From Brugia malayi (taxonomy: Eukaryota; Nematoda; Chromadorea; Rhabditida; Onchocercidae), in NCBI RefSeq assembly GCF_000002995.4, contig NW_025062478.1:1116001-1180000 (forward strand): a stretch of 64,000 nucleotides of DNA. Direction: 5' to 3'. The translations under genes were made by a program, and so were the position numbers. The notes beneath the pieces are model-generated. The model did no database searches, was not told the origin of the DNA, and saw only the letters and a program-made list of their open reading frames with translations. The first letter of the stretch is position 1. Each line of letters opens with the position of its first letter. Positions 1 to 12,400 of the stretch are shown here, one piece after another.

Positions 1-289
1 TTGATTTCTTTTAACAAAATTACAAAATATCAAAAGTCAAAGGAATTTAAGTCAAATTTTTATAAGCAATTATTTTACTATTTCTTATCACTATTGTTAT
101 CAGGCAAATTTTTATTAAACTATAATTATTATTACTATTATTATTATTATTATTATTTAATATTATCACTATTATAAGCTTATTTAATGTGATATTTTTT
201 AATTTCTAATTATTTTACATTGCAATATTTCAAAGGAAGGAAAGAATACTTTGAAATGAAATCAATAATCAATCAATCAATCATCAAAT

Positions 290-629
290 TATTATCCATC
301 TATCTGGTTTCATCACTTGACATTGATATCATAATGTATCCAGGAATTTTGGTACAATAAGTGGCACCTCTTCATCATTTCTGTTCTTAACGATGACAGT
401 ACCACTTCAAAATATCACAGCTGCGGGGCGGAGTTGTCGGTGCTATATGTTTGGCGATCGTCGTTATCGGTCATTAAAATCATCCATGGTTTAGCACCAT
501 CAAAAAAGGAAGAGGTGGTACTTTTTTTTTTTTTTTTTTTTTTTCAAATATTCAATCAAACATCTAACAACTTAGCTTGTTGCTTTCCATTCCTCTGAAA
601 TTGATTTCAATTATTTTTTTATCAAATAT
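290..629 (+). promoter_or_regulatory. candidate promoter region of the Jagged-type gene
   Basis: This stretch has clearly higher sequence complexity and G+C than its surroundings, including a GC-rich core near 421-470. It contains CAGCTG, CACTTG and CACCTC E-box-like words, a TGGCACC at 362-368 and a TTAGCACC at 491-498. The last two recur in intron 3 of the gene downstream. It lies directly upstream of the proposed trans-splice site at 637. No clear TATA box is visible. The promoter call is inference from position and composition. Bases 1-289 are AT-rich with ATT/TAT simple repeats and nothing else recognisable. Confidence 0.35.
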
Positions 630-637
630 TTTTGCAG
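630..637 (+). other. probable spliced-leader trans-splice acceptor
   Basis: A TTTTTGCAG acceptor ends at 637, 31 bases before the chosen ATG at 669, and no upstream exon is visible. In nematodes this arrangement is typical of SL trans-splicing. Inference only; transcript 5' ends would settle it. Confidence 0.4.
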
Positions 638-668
638 CAGATAATCATTATCAGTAAACGTTTGCTTA

Positions 669-3600
669 ATGCTATTGACGAATAGTGATCGAATTCTTCG
701 CCTCATTACATTTATACTATCGATGGTATAACTTTTTACTTATTTATTTACTACTTAATGAAATATGTTAGTTTAATCATTGAAATTTAATCATTAATCA
801 ATACTTTTTTAAATGATTACGGTAATCAGATTATTTTCTTTCATGATTGTAATATTTTTATAGTCAATCGTATAATTGCATAGATTTTGTTACAAAAAAA
901 AAAGCTCAAAATGTTTCGAGTTAATAATAATAATAATATTAATATTGATAATAAATAATAATAATGACAATAATTAATAGCAATAAATAATAATAATAAA
1001 TCATATGACATGTTAACTACTTATAATTTTTTAATTATAATCAGTTTGTTTCTACATTTCAACAAAAAAATTTGAAGTTCGAAGTGAATTGAGAGCGATT
1101 AAAATTTCGAAGAATTATAAATTTAATGCAAAAATAATAATTCTTTTCTATATTGTTTTTTAAACTAACAAAAACAAAAGCAAATTTTGAGCATCTAATA
1201 AATTAAAGTATAAAATAATGATTAGAATCGAGAAATGTAGTAGTATTATTTAATTTTAATTACTTCTCAAACATTTTGAAACAGATAATTGTTTGTTAAT
1301 ATCATTGTTTTCTTTAAAAGATAATAAATAGTAAAAATCATTAACTTCTGATTAACTTAAATAAAAAAAAAAAGTCTGTTATCTTAATATAATTTGGTTT
1401 CATTTATTTTTCTGTTTTTCGAAGTAAATGAAATAATTGAAATTTTGATTGATATTCAGAATAACATAATAATTTTGTGACGATCATATGTAAAATTTTA
1501 AATAATTTAGATAATGTTAATTATTAATTCTGAAAATTTTATGAAAGTAGAAATTTTACTTAAATAAAATTGCACTGAATGATAAATTCTTATATATTTT
1601 CGTATAAAAAATTTCGTATATAATAAATTTTTTGCTCTTTAGAAGGAAATATCTAGACTTCTTTCTTTTTTTTTATCTAAATTTTTTTATTTCTAAAATT
1701 TTAAATTTTAATAATATCAATTTTAATTTCAGGCTAATTTTTATCGTATTAATTGTTTCATTTCAAAAAATTTTCACATTTTTTCTTTTAAAATTTAAAA
1801 TTATCAAATTTTAAACTTTTGATACTTAGAATTCTAATCGATAAATTTATTTTCTTTTTTTCTTTTTCTTTGCTATAAATCAGAAAAAAAAAATCAAAAA
1901 TGCATACTTTTCTTAAGTACTTCAATGATACTTCATTTTATTCGGTCATATACGATCAGTAAAAGAATACAACAAAAGTTGGTGACGAAAAAAAAAAAAA
2001 AAAAAAAAAGGACGGTCAACAACAAAAATCTTTCTGTCATTCATATCTAATCAATTCATCTAACAAAATGTCACTTTTAAGTATTTTCTGCATAATTTAG
2101 AAATTGTTTCAATTATAATTGTTTTTCCTTTGAAAATTTTTGTTTACTTTTTTTTTTTTTTTTCCAAAACTAATTTAAATTTCATTTTTTTTGTGTGTGT
2201 GTTCAAAATTAATTAATAAACAAATATAAAGCTAAAACTAAAAAAAAAAAAAATATTAAATTTTCAAAAATTTCGCAATTAATTGCAATTTTTAATTTTT
2301 CAACTGTAGCAAAATTAAATTATTTTGCAAATTTTTATGTTTAATCTAAAATTTTAGAAATTTTTTATTTTTTTTCAATTTTTTACACTTCCTATTCAAA
2401 TGAAATAAAAATGTGAAGGAGCAAAAAAAAAGAAAAAATTTTTTTTTTCTTTTTTAAAATTAATTTCTTTTAGATGGCATCATTTTTGAAAAAATAATTA
2501 CCGTAGCCAAATGATTAATCATGAAAAGTCATAAAATCCATGTTTATACAACAATTTACTGTTTGTTATCGGATCAATTATCTGCTTAAGCTTTTCATCT
2601 TTATTCTATCATTTTTTTTTCTTTTTTTTAGATCTATTTAATCTGATCTAAAGCGGTGCATACTTTTTATGATTTTTTCTTTTTTTTTTTTTTACTTTTA
2701 CCTAATCTAACTTTTCAAAAAAATTAATTTTTTTTGAAATGTTGATAATTAGTGATAAAAGAAATACTTTAAAACTATTACACATATTAATTTTATTCTT
2801 TTTTTTTTTTTTTTTTTGTTTACATTATGATTTTATCAAACTATGAAAAAAAAAAACAAACAAATTCAATTTTGGCTACATTTTGATAACAAATTATCAA
2901 AAAAAAAAAAAACCAATAAATAATATAATGATTAATTAATAGCTTTTAATAATTCATAAATTTCGCAAAATTTTACAAATTTCAAAAATTATAAATGCTT
3001 AAATTCAATGATTTCAGTTTTTTTTATCATTTTATTTAATTATCAAATCTCATAAAAATAAACAATAAAAAAAAAGATAATTTAATTTCATACTAACAAA
3101 AAAAAAAAAAAAAAATAATAATTTAATTTTATATTAATATGAATATTTGCAAAAAGAAAAAAAAAAATGTTTGCTTTTCTTTTTTCTTTCTCTATCATTT
3201 TTTTTTTCTCACAAATTTTTTGCACTTACTTTTTAACTTTTTTTAAGTTTATTAAAATTAATTTAATTTTAATTAAATTAATTTTAATTAATTTCTTTTA
3301 ATTCGTCAAAGTTTTTAAATGCCAACTGATCATTATGTAATTGAAGCATACTTGTGTAATGCTAACAGATGATGTCATCAAATGGAATTGGTGACATTCA
3401 TCTGAATTAGAAGAGTTACTTAACGACGCGTGCCCTAATATCCTTCTAAACATATGTTTTTACACCCTTCAAGTACTTATCTATACTTAAATTAATCCTC
3501 TGTATTATTATACCACAACAACATATATTTTTCTCTTTGCATCATTCATCTTTTCCTATTATAATTTCAAATGATAGGGTTAAAGGTTAATTAATAATTT

Positions 3601-6453
3601 ATAAATTGTAGAAAAAAGATTGTTTTCTTTTAACATCTAAAATATTTTAATTTTAGTTAAAATACAATTTTAAAATAAATTTAAAAAAGAAATTGAAATA
3701 AATAAACGTGTACAATTTCATTTATGCAAATAAATGAATATTTGTAAAGATTATTTAAATTTATGTTTATTTTGAGTAATTTGATTAAATTTAATTCAAT
3801 TATTTGATTAAAATTATTTACTTTTGTATCAGAAATGGATTTAACTCTGTCAAAATTAACTAAACAAATGAGTAAATATGATATAAACATATCAAAATAT
3901 AATGCTTGATATCATTTTTATCATGATTTATGATAATATTAATATGCTATCATTTTATTAAATACTTATTTATCGAATATATATTAATCAACTAAAACAT
4001 AATGGAAATAATAATCGATTAATTCAATTTTCTTTTTTTCTTTTTTTTAAATATTAAACTTTCCCTTTAGATAGATAAATTTAACAAGCAATTTCGTTTC
4101 AGATTAAATTTATCGATAGTTCAGGTTTTGTAACATTTATACTAAAAGAATTTCAATTTGATAAAACCCAAGGATATGGGATTTGTTGTTCTGCAGGTAA
4201 AACATTTCTTTTCTTTTTAAGTTAATATTTTCTAGGTATAATTTAAGTTTTCAAGTAATCATCTTTGGTTCTTAATTAGTAATCATCTTTGGTTCTTAAA
4301 TTATATGTATTATATGTAAAATTTAAAAAATTTATAAACTAAAAAAGAAAAAGAAAAAGTAATGTTTAATTCAAGGATTACAGTTATATTTGATTTTGAT
4401 AATAATTGTTAATTTTATAAAATTTAAAAACAAAAATTTAATAGCAACGACTATTATTACTACTAATTAACAAATTACTATTTACTTATGAAAAAAAAAA
4501 AAAAATTTATTCTTAGTTTTGGCTACCTTATCATCCTTAATTTTATAAAATTTAATAATTATAACTATTATTACTACTACTAATTAAGAAATTATTACTT
4601 ACTTCTAAGAAAAAAAATTATTCTTAGTTTTGGGTACCTTTATCATATTTAATTTTATAAGACTTAATAATTATAATTATATTATTACTAGTAATTAGCA
4701 AATTATTACTTACTTTTTAAGATCATCCTGAACAAGAATGTTACTGTCAAATGTACGTTCACGTTTGCGTTGGTGTTGGATTTGAACATCGAAAATTTCA
4801 TCGTGATTGCTCGTTACTGCATCATAATTCACGTGTTATTGCTGGCACACAACTATTAAGTAATTATAATGTTAGCATACCATTTGATGTTCGATGGCCA
4901 ATAAAGGTTTTAAAATTTTTTTTTTAAAAATCTTTTAATATTAACATTTAAATTAATAATGTAATTTTTTTTTTTTTTTTAAATTTCTTAATATTAACAT
5001 TTGATTTTTTATTAAATACATTTTATTTAAAATTTTGATTATTATTTTTATTTTCTTTTTTGGTGCAATTTGTCTTTTTTTTTTTTTTTTTTTAGTTTCG
5101 GGGTACCATTGGCACCATTTACTTGCTGTATTGTCTGATTATTTGCTATTACCAATACCTTATCATTTGCTTTTCGAGCATTTAGAAAAAATGAAATCTT
5201 TTTTTTACACTGTTTAAAAAAAAAAAAAAAAGAAAATGAAAGAAAGAAAAATGAAAAATTTTACAATGCTCACATACATTTAGAACGTGGGAAATATTTG
5301 AAAGTGTATTGCAAATGAAATAATTAATTTACTTATTTAATTTTCATTGTTTATCAAATTGGATATTATTAATCAAAATTTCAGAAAACAAAAACAAAAG
5401 CCTTTTTATTAAAAAATAGTAATAAAATATTAAGTATTTAAAATATATGAATGTAATTAAAAATTTCTTTTTTTTGATCTTTTAATTGTTTACAAGTAAT
5501 TATGATCATATTTAATATATAAATTAATCTTTAAAAATTAAGAAAAAAAAAATTATTTTCCCATTTATTATCATTCATTGTAGATTTCTTTCCTTTTTTT
5601 TTTAATTCCAAATTAAAATCATTTAAATGAATAAAAAACATTAAAGAAAAAAATTAAAATCATGAATTTTTTTTTTTGAATTTTGAATTAAAATGAATAA
5701 AAAAACAAAAATTATTTCATTAGAAAATAATTCATTTTTTCTTTTTTTTTTTTGAAATTTTCACTCTTAGCAAATGCTTATTTTTGAAATAATCTCATCT
5801 CAAAATTATTGCAATTAATCAAAATTATATGAATGTATTGTCCACACATTTGCCGACATATGTTTGACAAGTTTTGACCGCCGTCCATTTATGAGAATGG
5901 TCATTTGTTTACTATTTCATTTGAATACATTCCCTAGCATTGATATTATTTATCATAGATTGAAATCGAGAGTAACTTAATCAGTATGATTAGCTATTGA
6001 TAACAATTATAATTATGCTAGTAGTATTGTTATTTACACATTAAATTATTATTTCATTAAATTTTTTTATTCGCATTAATATGCTCAATTAATTAATTAT
6101 CAATCAATATTTATCATAGACTGAAATCGAGAATAACTTAATCAGTTTGATTAATTATTGATAACAATTAGAATTATACTATTTACATTAAATTATTATT
6201 TCTAATAAATTCTTTCTTATTATTCACATTAATTAATTCTTATTTATATTAAATTAAATTTAATCAGTTAACAATTAATTATATTGTAGTGATAACAACA
6301 TCTACAATATCCCAAATAATATAATAACAAATATACATATATAGGGGGAAAAAAAAAAGTGAATTAATTAAATCTTATAATGAAGAAATGATAACAAATG
6401 ATCAGATAAAATTCTCTTTTTTTCTTCAAAAACTATAAATGAATGCTATTTCG

Positions 6454-6484
<31 letters not shown>

Positions 6485-9400
6485 ATTTTTTTTATCGTCT
6501 ACCTTTAGTTATATGCAGATGATTTGCGATATTAATGATAGCTCTTTCTTTCTTTCTTTTTTTTCGTTTTTCGTTTTTCGTTTTTTTTTTTTAAATTCCT
6601 TTTTTGATCATTTCCGGATTTATCGCTCATATAGAAAAAGCCAATTTATCAATGTTTTACTTTTCACCGCCCTTATTTTCTTCCTTTCTTTTTCTTTTTT
6701 GTTTTTTTCAAACTATTTTGATCGCTTTTATTCGATTTTTATTGATTCGTCGGTTAGATCAACTGATGATCATCTTTATTTGCTACATTTACTGAATCAA
6801 CATCAATCCTTTTTCGTTTTTTTTTGTTTTTCTTTCCTTCTAATTTCTCATCTAATTTTTTTCTTTTTTTTTCCTTTTTCTGTTTTTCAATCCTTCTTTT
6901 CATTTCCTTTTCTAAAAATTAAAAATTTTGAGGGATTTTCAAACAAAAAAAAAAAAAAAATTATTTAGGAAAAGGAAATTATTACTTTTATTATTATTTG
7001 TAGCATTGTTATTTTAGAAATTAGAAGAAAAAATTTGAAGAAACAATTTTGTTAAATTAACAAATATATTTTACAAAAAAAAAAAAATTATAAGAATGTG
7101 AACTTTTTTAAATTAGGCAATATACATATATATATATTTGTTTATGATAATGACAAGAAATTGAATTTTTTTTAAATTTTAAAATAAATTTTTAAAATAA
7201 ATTTTAATTAAATAAAAACTTAGATAAACATAAAATTTATTTTACCCAATTTGAATTCGCTCTTCTTTTTCATTTCAAATTCAACCCGTAAATTTTCAAA
7301 TGAACAAAGTGAAAATGAAAATAAAAAACATATATAATTTTTAATATAATATTTCAAAAATTATTTTTTAATTTTTTAAAACAAAAAACAATGCATATAT
7401 TATTAACATAAGAAGAAATTTTTTTATACTAAATAAAAAAAAAATTTGAAAATTCAATTTTTTTATTTTAAATCTGTTCATTGTTCTTTTTTTTTTTTTA
7501 TATACTCAATGATTAAAGAGAAGTAGAAAAGATTTTTTTTTTTTTAAATAGAAACAGATGAAAATTTATCCATTTCAAATTTTAAAAAAAGAGAAAAAAG
7601 AAAGAAAAAGAAAACCCTGCCGAAAAATAAAGGAAGGAAAGAGTGAAGAAGGAATGAATGAATTAGTGTCAAATGGATTGCAATATTTGAAATGAGAAAG
7701 GTAAATTAATACAAGGTTAAAAGATTTGTGTCCTTTTTATAACCGACTTAGTGGTGCCAAAAATTGAAATGTACTTCACTTTAGCACCTGGTATTACTTT
7801 TTTTTTTTTTTTTTTTTTCGAACAAAACTATATAACTCATTAAACTATTTGTGTGATACATTGATGAGAGAATAGAATAAAATGAATTAACCATAAAAAT
7901 CGCTTACTCTTCCTTCTTTCTCTCTCCCTCTCTCTCTCTCTCTCTTTCTCTCTTTTTTAAAAAAAAGAATTTTTTTCATCATAATAACTTAGCTTAGAAA
8001 ATTATTATTTCTTTCAATGTTAAATTTGAAATGAAATGAAAAATTTTATTAATTCAAATTAATTATTACGTTCTTTTTTTTTTTCAACAACAAAAAAAAA
8101 ACATTTTTTTTTAAATTAATTATTTAATCAATATATATTAGTTGTGATATTATCCGATTTAAAAAATTTGTTAAAACTTTTTTTTTTTTGAAGCAAAAAA
8201 AAAAAAAAGGAGAAGAAGAATACCATTTTGTTATTTTTTTTTTTTTTTTAAATCAAATTTTCTTTTTTTGTTTTTGAAATTTTATTATTCATTAAAATAT
8301 TATTGATAACATATTAACGGTTTTTGAAAAATTTATTAAAAAAATTAACTAATTTTTTTTTTTTTTTTATATCAAATTTTATTTTTTTTTTTTTTTTTGT
8401 AATTTTATTATTCAATAAAGCTTGTTGGTGCCATATTGTCGGGTTAGCTAATGGCCAAATAAAGGTCATTTAGGTTTGCAAAAAAATTTTCTTACAATAT
8501 AAATTGTAATAGCATTTTTTGAATGTGACATCATCTTAATTGATCCATAATTTAGGATCTAATTAACTGTAATTTACTGCTTGTGCATTAATTGGAAAAA
8601 TAATCATTCATTTATAGCATTTCATTCAGTAAATATACACACATCCTTAATACATTTAGAAATGAGCTGAAAAAGGGGAAAAAACAAAAAAAAAAAAAGG
8701 AAAAAGGAAAAATTAATTGGCGCAGATTGAAAAAAAAATTTAATTGGCGCAGATGGAAAATTGCAATGTTTTATAATCAATTTATCAACATTGAAATGTA
8801 TACATATATGCATGTCTATGCATGCATGCATGTAGTACTACTTGTGCACATGCATTTGTATGTTACATTAGCATGCAATCCATTTAGGCGCTTTTTGCAT
8901 TCCAATTGCGCAGTAATATTTATCTTTTAAACAAAAATTAAAATATTTGTGTTTTTTTTTTTTTCGAGAAAAAAAAAAAAAAAAAAAAGACATAACGAAA
9001 AAGTATGTTAAAATAAAAGGAATAAAAAATAAATAAATGAAAAATTTTATTTCTTGCATTATTTACAGTTTAATTTTTCTTTTTTTTTTGTTTATTGAAT
9101 TAATAAAATTTAAGAAAAAAAAAATGTTTTGATTTTTTTTTTTTTTTGATTTAAAAGTTAAATAAAAGGTAATAAAAATGATATATAAGTTTTGTAGGAA
9201 ATAAATACTTGGATATACATCGATTATTTTAATATGTTAAAGTATATATAAGTAAGTATTGAGTATAAATTGAATTAAAATTTGAAAAAATTGAGCAAAA
9301 TGTTCTAAGTACAATATTTAATATTTCAGAATTTTTAACTTAAAAAAAAAAAAAGTTACAAGAAATTTTAGTACTGACAAATAGAAATAATAGTAATTTC

Positions 9401-12400
9401 TTTTCTAATATCAATAATTTACTTGTTAACATTTTTTGTTTTGTTTTACATTTTTGTAAATTTTTTCATCTTCAAAAAAAAAAAAAAGTTAATTACTTAA
9501 AAAAAGAAATTATATTAGAATTACTTAATAAGAGAAATCATTTTTTAATTGATATTAGCTTATTTTTAGAAATGCTAATAGTACTTATAAGATCATATTA
9601 TACTAATTAATTTATTAAACTATAAATATCAGTTAGTAATATATTTTTTAAATTATTTAAATTAAAACGAAAATTTAGAAAATGATTTCATTTCTTTTTT
9701 TTTTTTGCATATTTTTTGATAACAAAACATTTCCTTGAATACTACATACTATTAGAACACGTGCAATGAACCCATTTAATAGATCTATTCTTTAAAAAAA
9801 GAAAAAGAAAAACTAAAAATAAAATTTTTTTTTTTTTTTTTACTTCTATTTTAACTATTCTTTCGATGCACTACGACTTGCACCTTTATTGCATGCTAAT
9901 TGCAACAGCTGCAATTCGAACAAAAAAAAGAAGAAAATGTAAAAAAAGAATTTGAAATAAAGGCAATCTTTATAGTAATAACAACTTATTCATAAAATAG
10001 AAAAATTTTTCATTCTTTTTTTTTTTTCAAAATAAAATGAAAAAAAAAAAAAAACCAAAAAATGAAAAACAGTAAATTGATAATTTTTCCAATTAATTTA
10101 TTTCAATAAACAATCAATTTTAATGGTTAGAATAAAATATCAAATGTTAATTGTTATTATTATCAAATAGCATTTTAAAGACATCAAAAAATCACTTTAA
10201 AAATCACAAAGTTAATTATTATTATCAGAAATCATCTTAAAGATAACAAAAAAAAATCATTTCAATGATCACAAAGTTAGTTATTATTATCAATTATCAT
10301 TTTAAAGATATCAAAAAAAAAAAAAGGAAATCGTTTTAAAAACCACAAAGTTAATTATTATTATTATCATTTTAAAGATATTAAAATAAAAATCATTTTG
10401 AAGACCGCAAGAGTTAATTATTATTATCAATTATCATTTTAAAGAAACAAAGAAAAAAAAATCATTTCAAAGATCACAAAAGTTATTTATCATTATTATC
10501 AATTATCATTTTAAAGATAATATATCTCAACAAAAAAGGCATGCAATGATATAATCTATTAGTAATACCATACATATAAGAAATATAATTATTACGTATG
10601 ATTAATGTTTACTTTAATATCTAATAAATAAACAATTTTACATTCTTTCGTACCGGAAATAATTTTAGAATTTCAAAAAAAAAAAAAAAATTTTTTTTTT
10701 TTTTTGTTCCATAGATGTTGCTATTTGAAGGTATTAAAAGGTAATTGTTGATTTATTAATTTTTTTTTTTTTTTTTCCTTTATTTAATAACAAATCCGTT
10801 TCCTCAATATTTCAGTGAAAAAAAAATAAAAAAAAGAAAAAGAAAAAGAAAAAGGAAACGAAAAAAAGAAAGGGAAAAAGCAGGTGCATTGATAAGTGTA
10901 AAAATGTATTTTTAACAAAAAGAAAAGTCCAAATAATTTTGTCACAGCAGCTGTCAACCATTGCCGATTTATGCATTTAAATTATTTTTGTCAAAAATTG
11001 AATATGCTGTCAGAATGAATAAATTTTTCGATCAACAAAAATTTGCATTTTATGATTTCCAAATTATTTTTTAATAAAAAATTTCAATATATTATCATTA
11101 GTAATTATAATGTTTAAATTAAATTAAATTAAATTTCAACATTAAGTAAAATTAAAATTTTCAACATGTTATCATTAATAACCATAATTTTCAAATTTTT
11201 TCAACATATTACCATAAATAATCATAATTTTTAAGTTTTTTTTTTTATCAACATATTACTATTAGTAATTATAATTTTTAAATTAAGTTAACTTTAAATT
11301 AAATTTTAACTTTAATTTCAAAAATTAAAATTTTCAACATATTGTCATTAATAACTATATTTTTCGAATTTTCAGAATTTTAACCATATTATCATCAATA
11401 TTCTTAATTTTTAAGTATTTAAGTTTTTTTTTTTTGGTTCATAACTGACAATCGTAAAATTTTCTTAAGTTATTATATTCGTTGCTTATTTTCTATGACA
11501 TTATTTTGGATCAAAAATTGAACAAAATTTGTTTATTTTCTAAAAACATCCAAACAAAAAAAAAAAAAAAAAAAAGGAAAAAATAATTATATCAAAAATT
11601 TAGTTCAAAATAAGAAATTAAAGAAAAAAAAACAAATTTTCCCAGCAATGATTCGTTTTAAGAATTAAATATAAAAGGAATAAATATGAAAAATGTTTTT
11701 TTTTTTTTTAGTTTAAATGTCAATCATTTATGAATTATGCATAAATATGAAATAAAAAAATATAAATATAAAATTAAAAATAAAGAAATGAAGCAAAGTT
11801 GATTCTTTTCTTTTTTTTCAAATTGTAATAATTTATTTTTTTCAATAAGTTTTTTTTTTTTTTTTTTTTTGCAAATTATTGTCATTTATTTTTGACCTCA
11901 ATTTTATACAGTTATTATTTTTAAAATAAATTTAAAAAAAAAAAAATCAAATTTCTCACATTTATCATTTCTTTTTTTTTACCTCCTTTTTTGATTATAG
12001 AAAAAAATAAGAAATATTTTAGTTGATAAAATTATTTGAACAAATATTTTTTTTTATTAATTAGCAATAATTCTTTCATTAATGCTTATTTATTTATTTT
12101 TTTGAAAAAATCATTTTTCATTTTTTAATTTATTGTTTTTAATTAATTTTCCATTTTTAATTAATTTTTGCCTAATAAAATTAAACTTTTAAAAATTAAA
12201 AAATTTTAAAAATTTAAACAATGAATTTAGAATTGATTAAAATTTAATAATCCACAACTGAGATATATGCTATTTCCGATTAAGGAATTAAAAAAATTTA
12301 ATAATGCACAACTGAGATATGTGCTATTTCCGGATCAGGAATTAAAATTAAAGTAAGTGTAGATGAACACCTGCCTAAAAATGGCAAATTACTGGACAGT

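Noticed and set aside
5035..5217. 60-codon hydrophobic frame shortly after exon 3 of the Notch-ligand gene
   Set aside because: Joining it would break the MNNL domain, which continues cleanly from exon 3 (WPIK) to exon 4 (NVSLLVE).
6513..6968. 151-codon Phe/Ser-rich frame in intron 3 of the Notch-ligand gene
   Set aside because: It is a translation of T-rich homopolymer DNA, ends in poly-Lys and shows no domain or splice logic.
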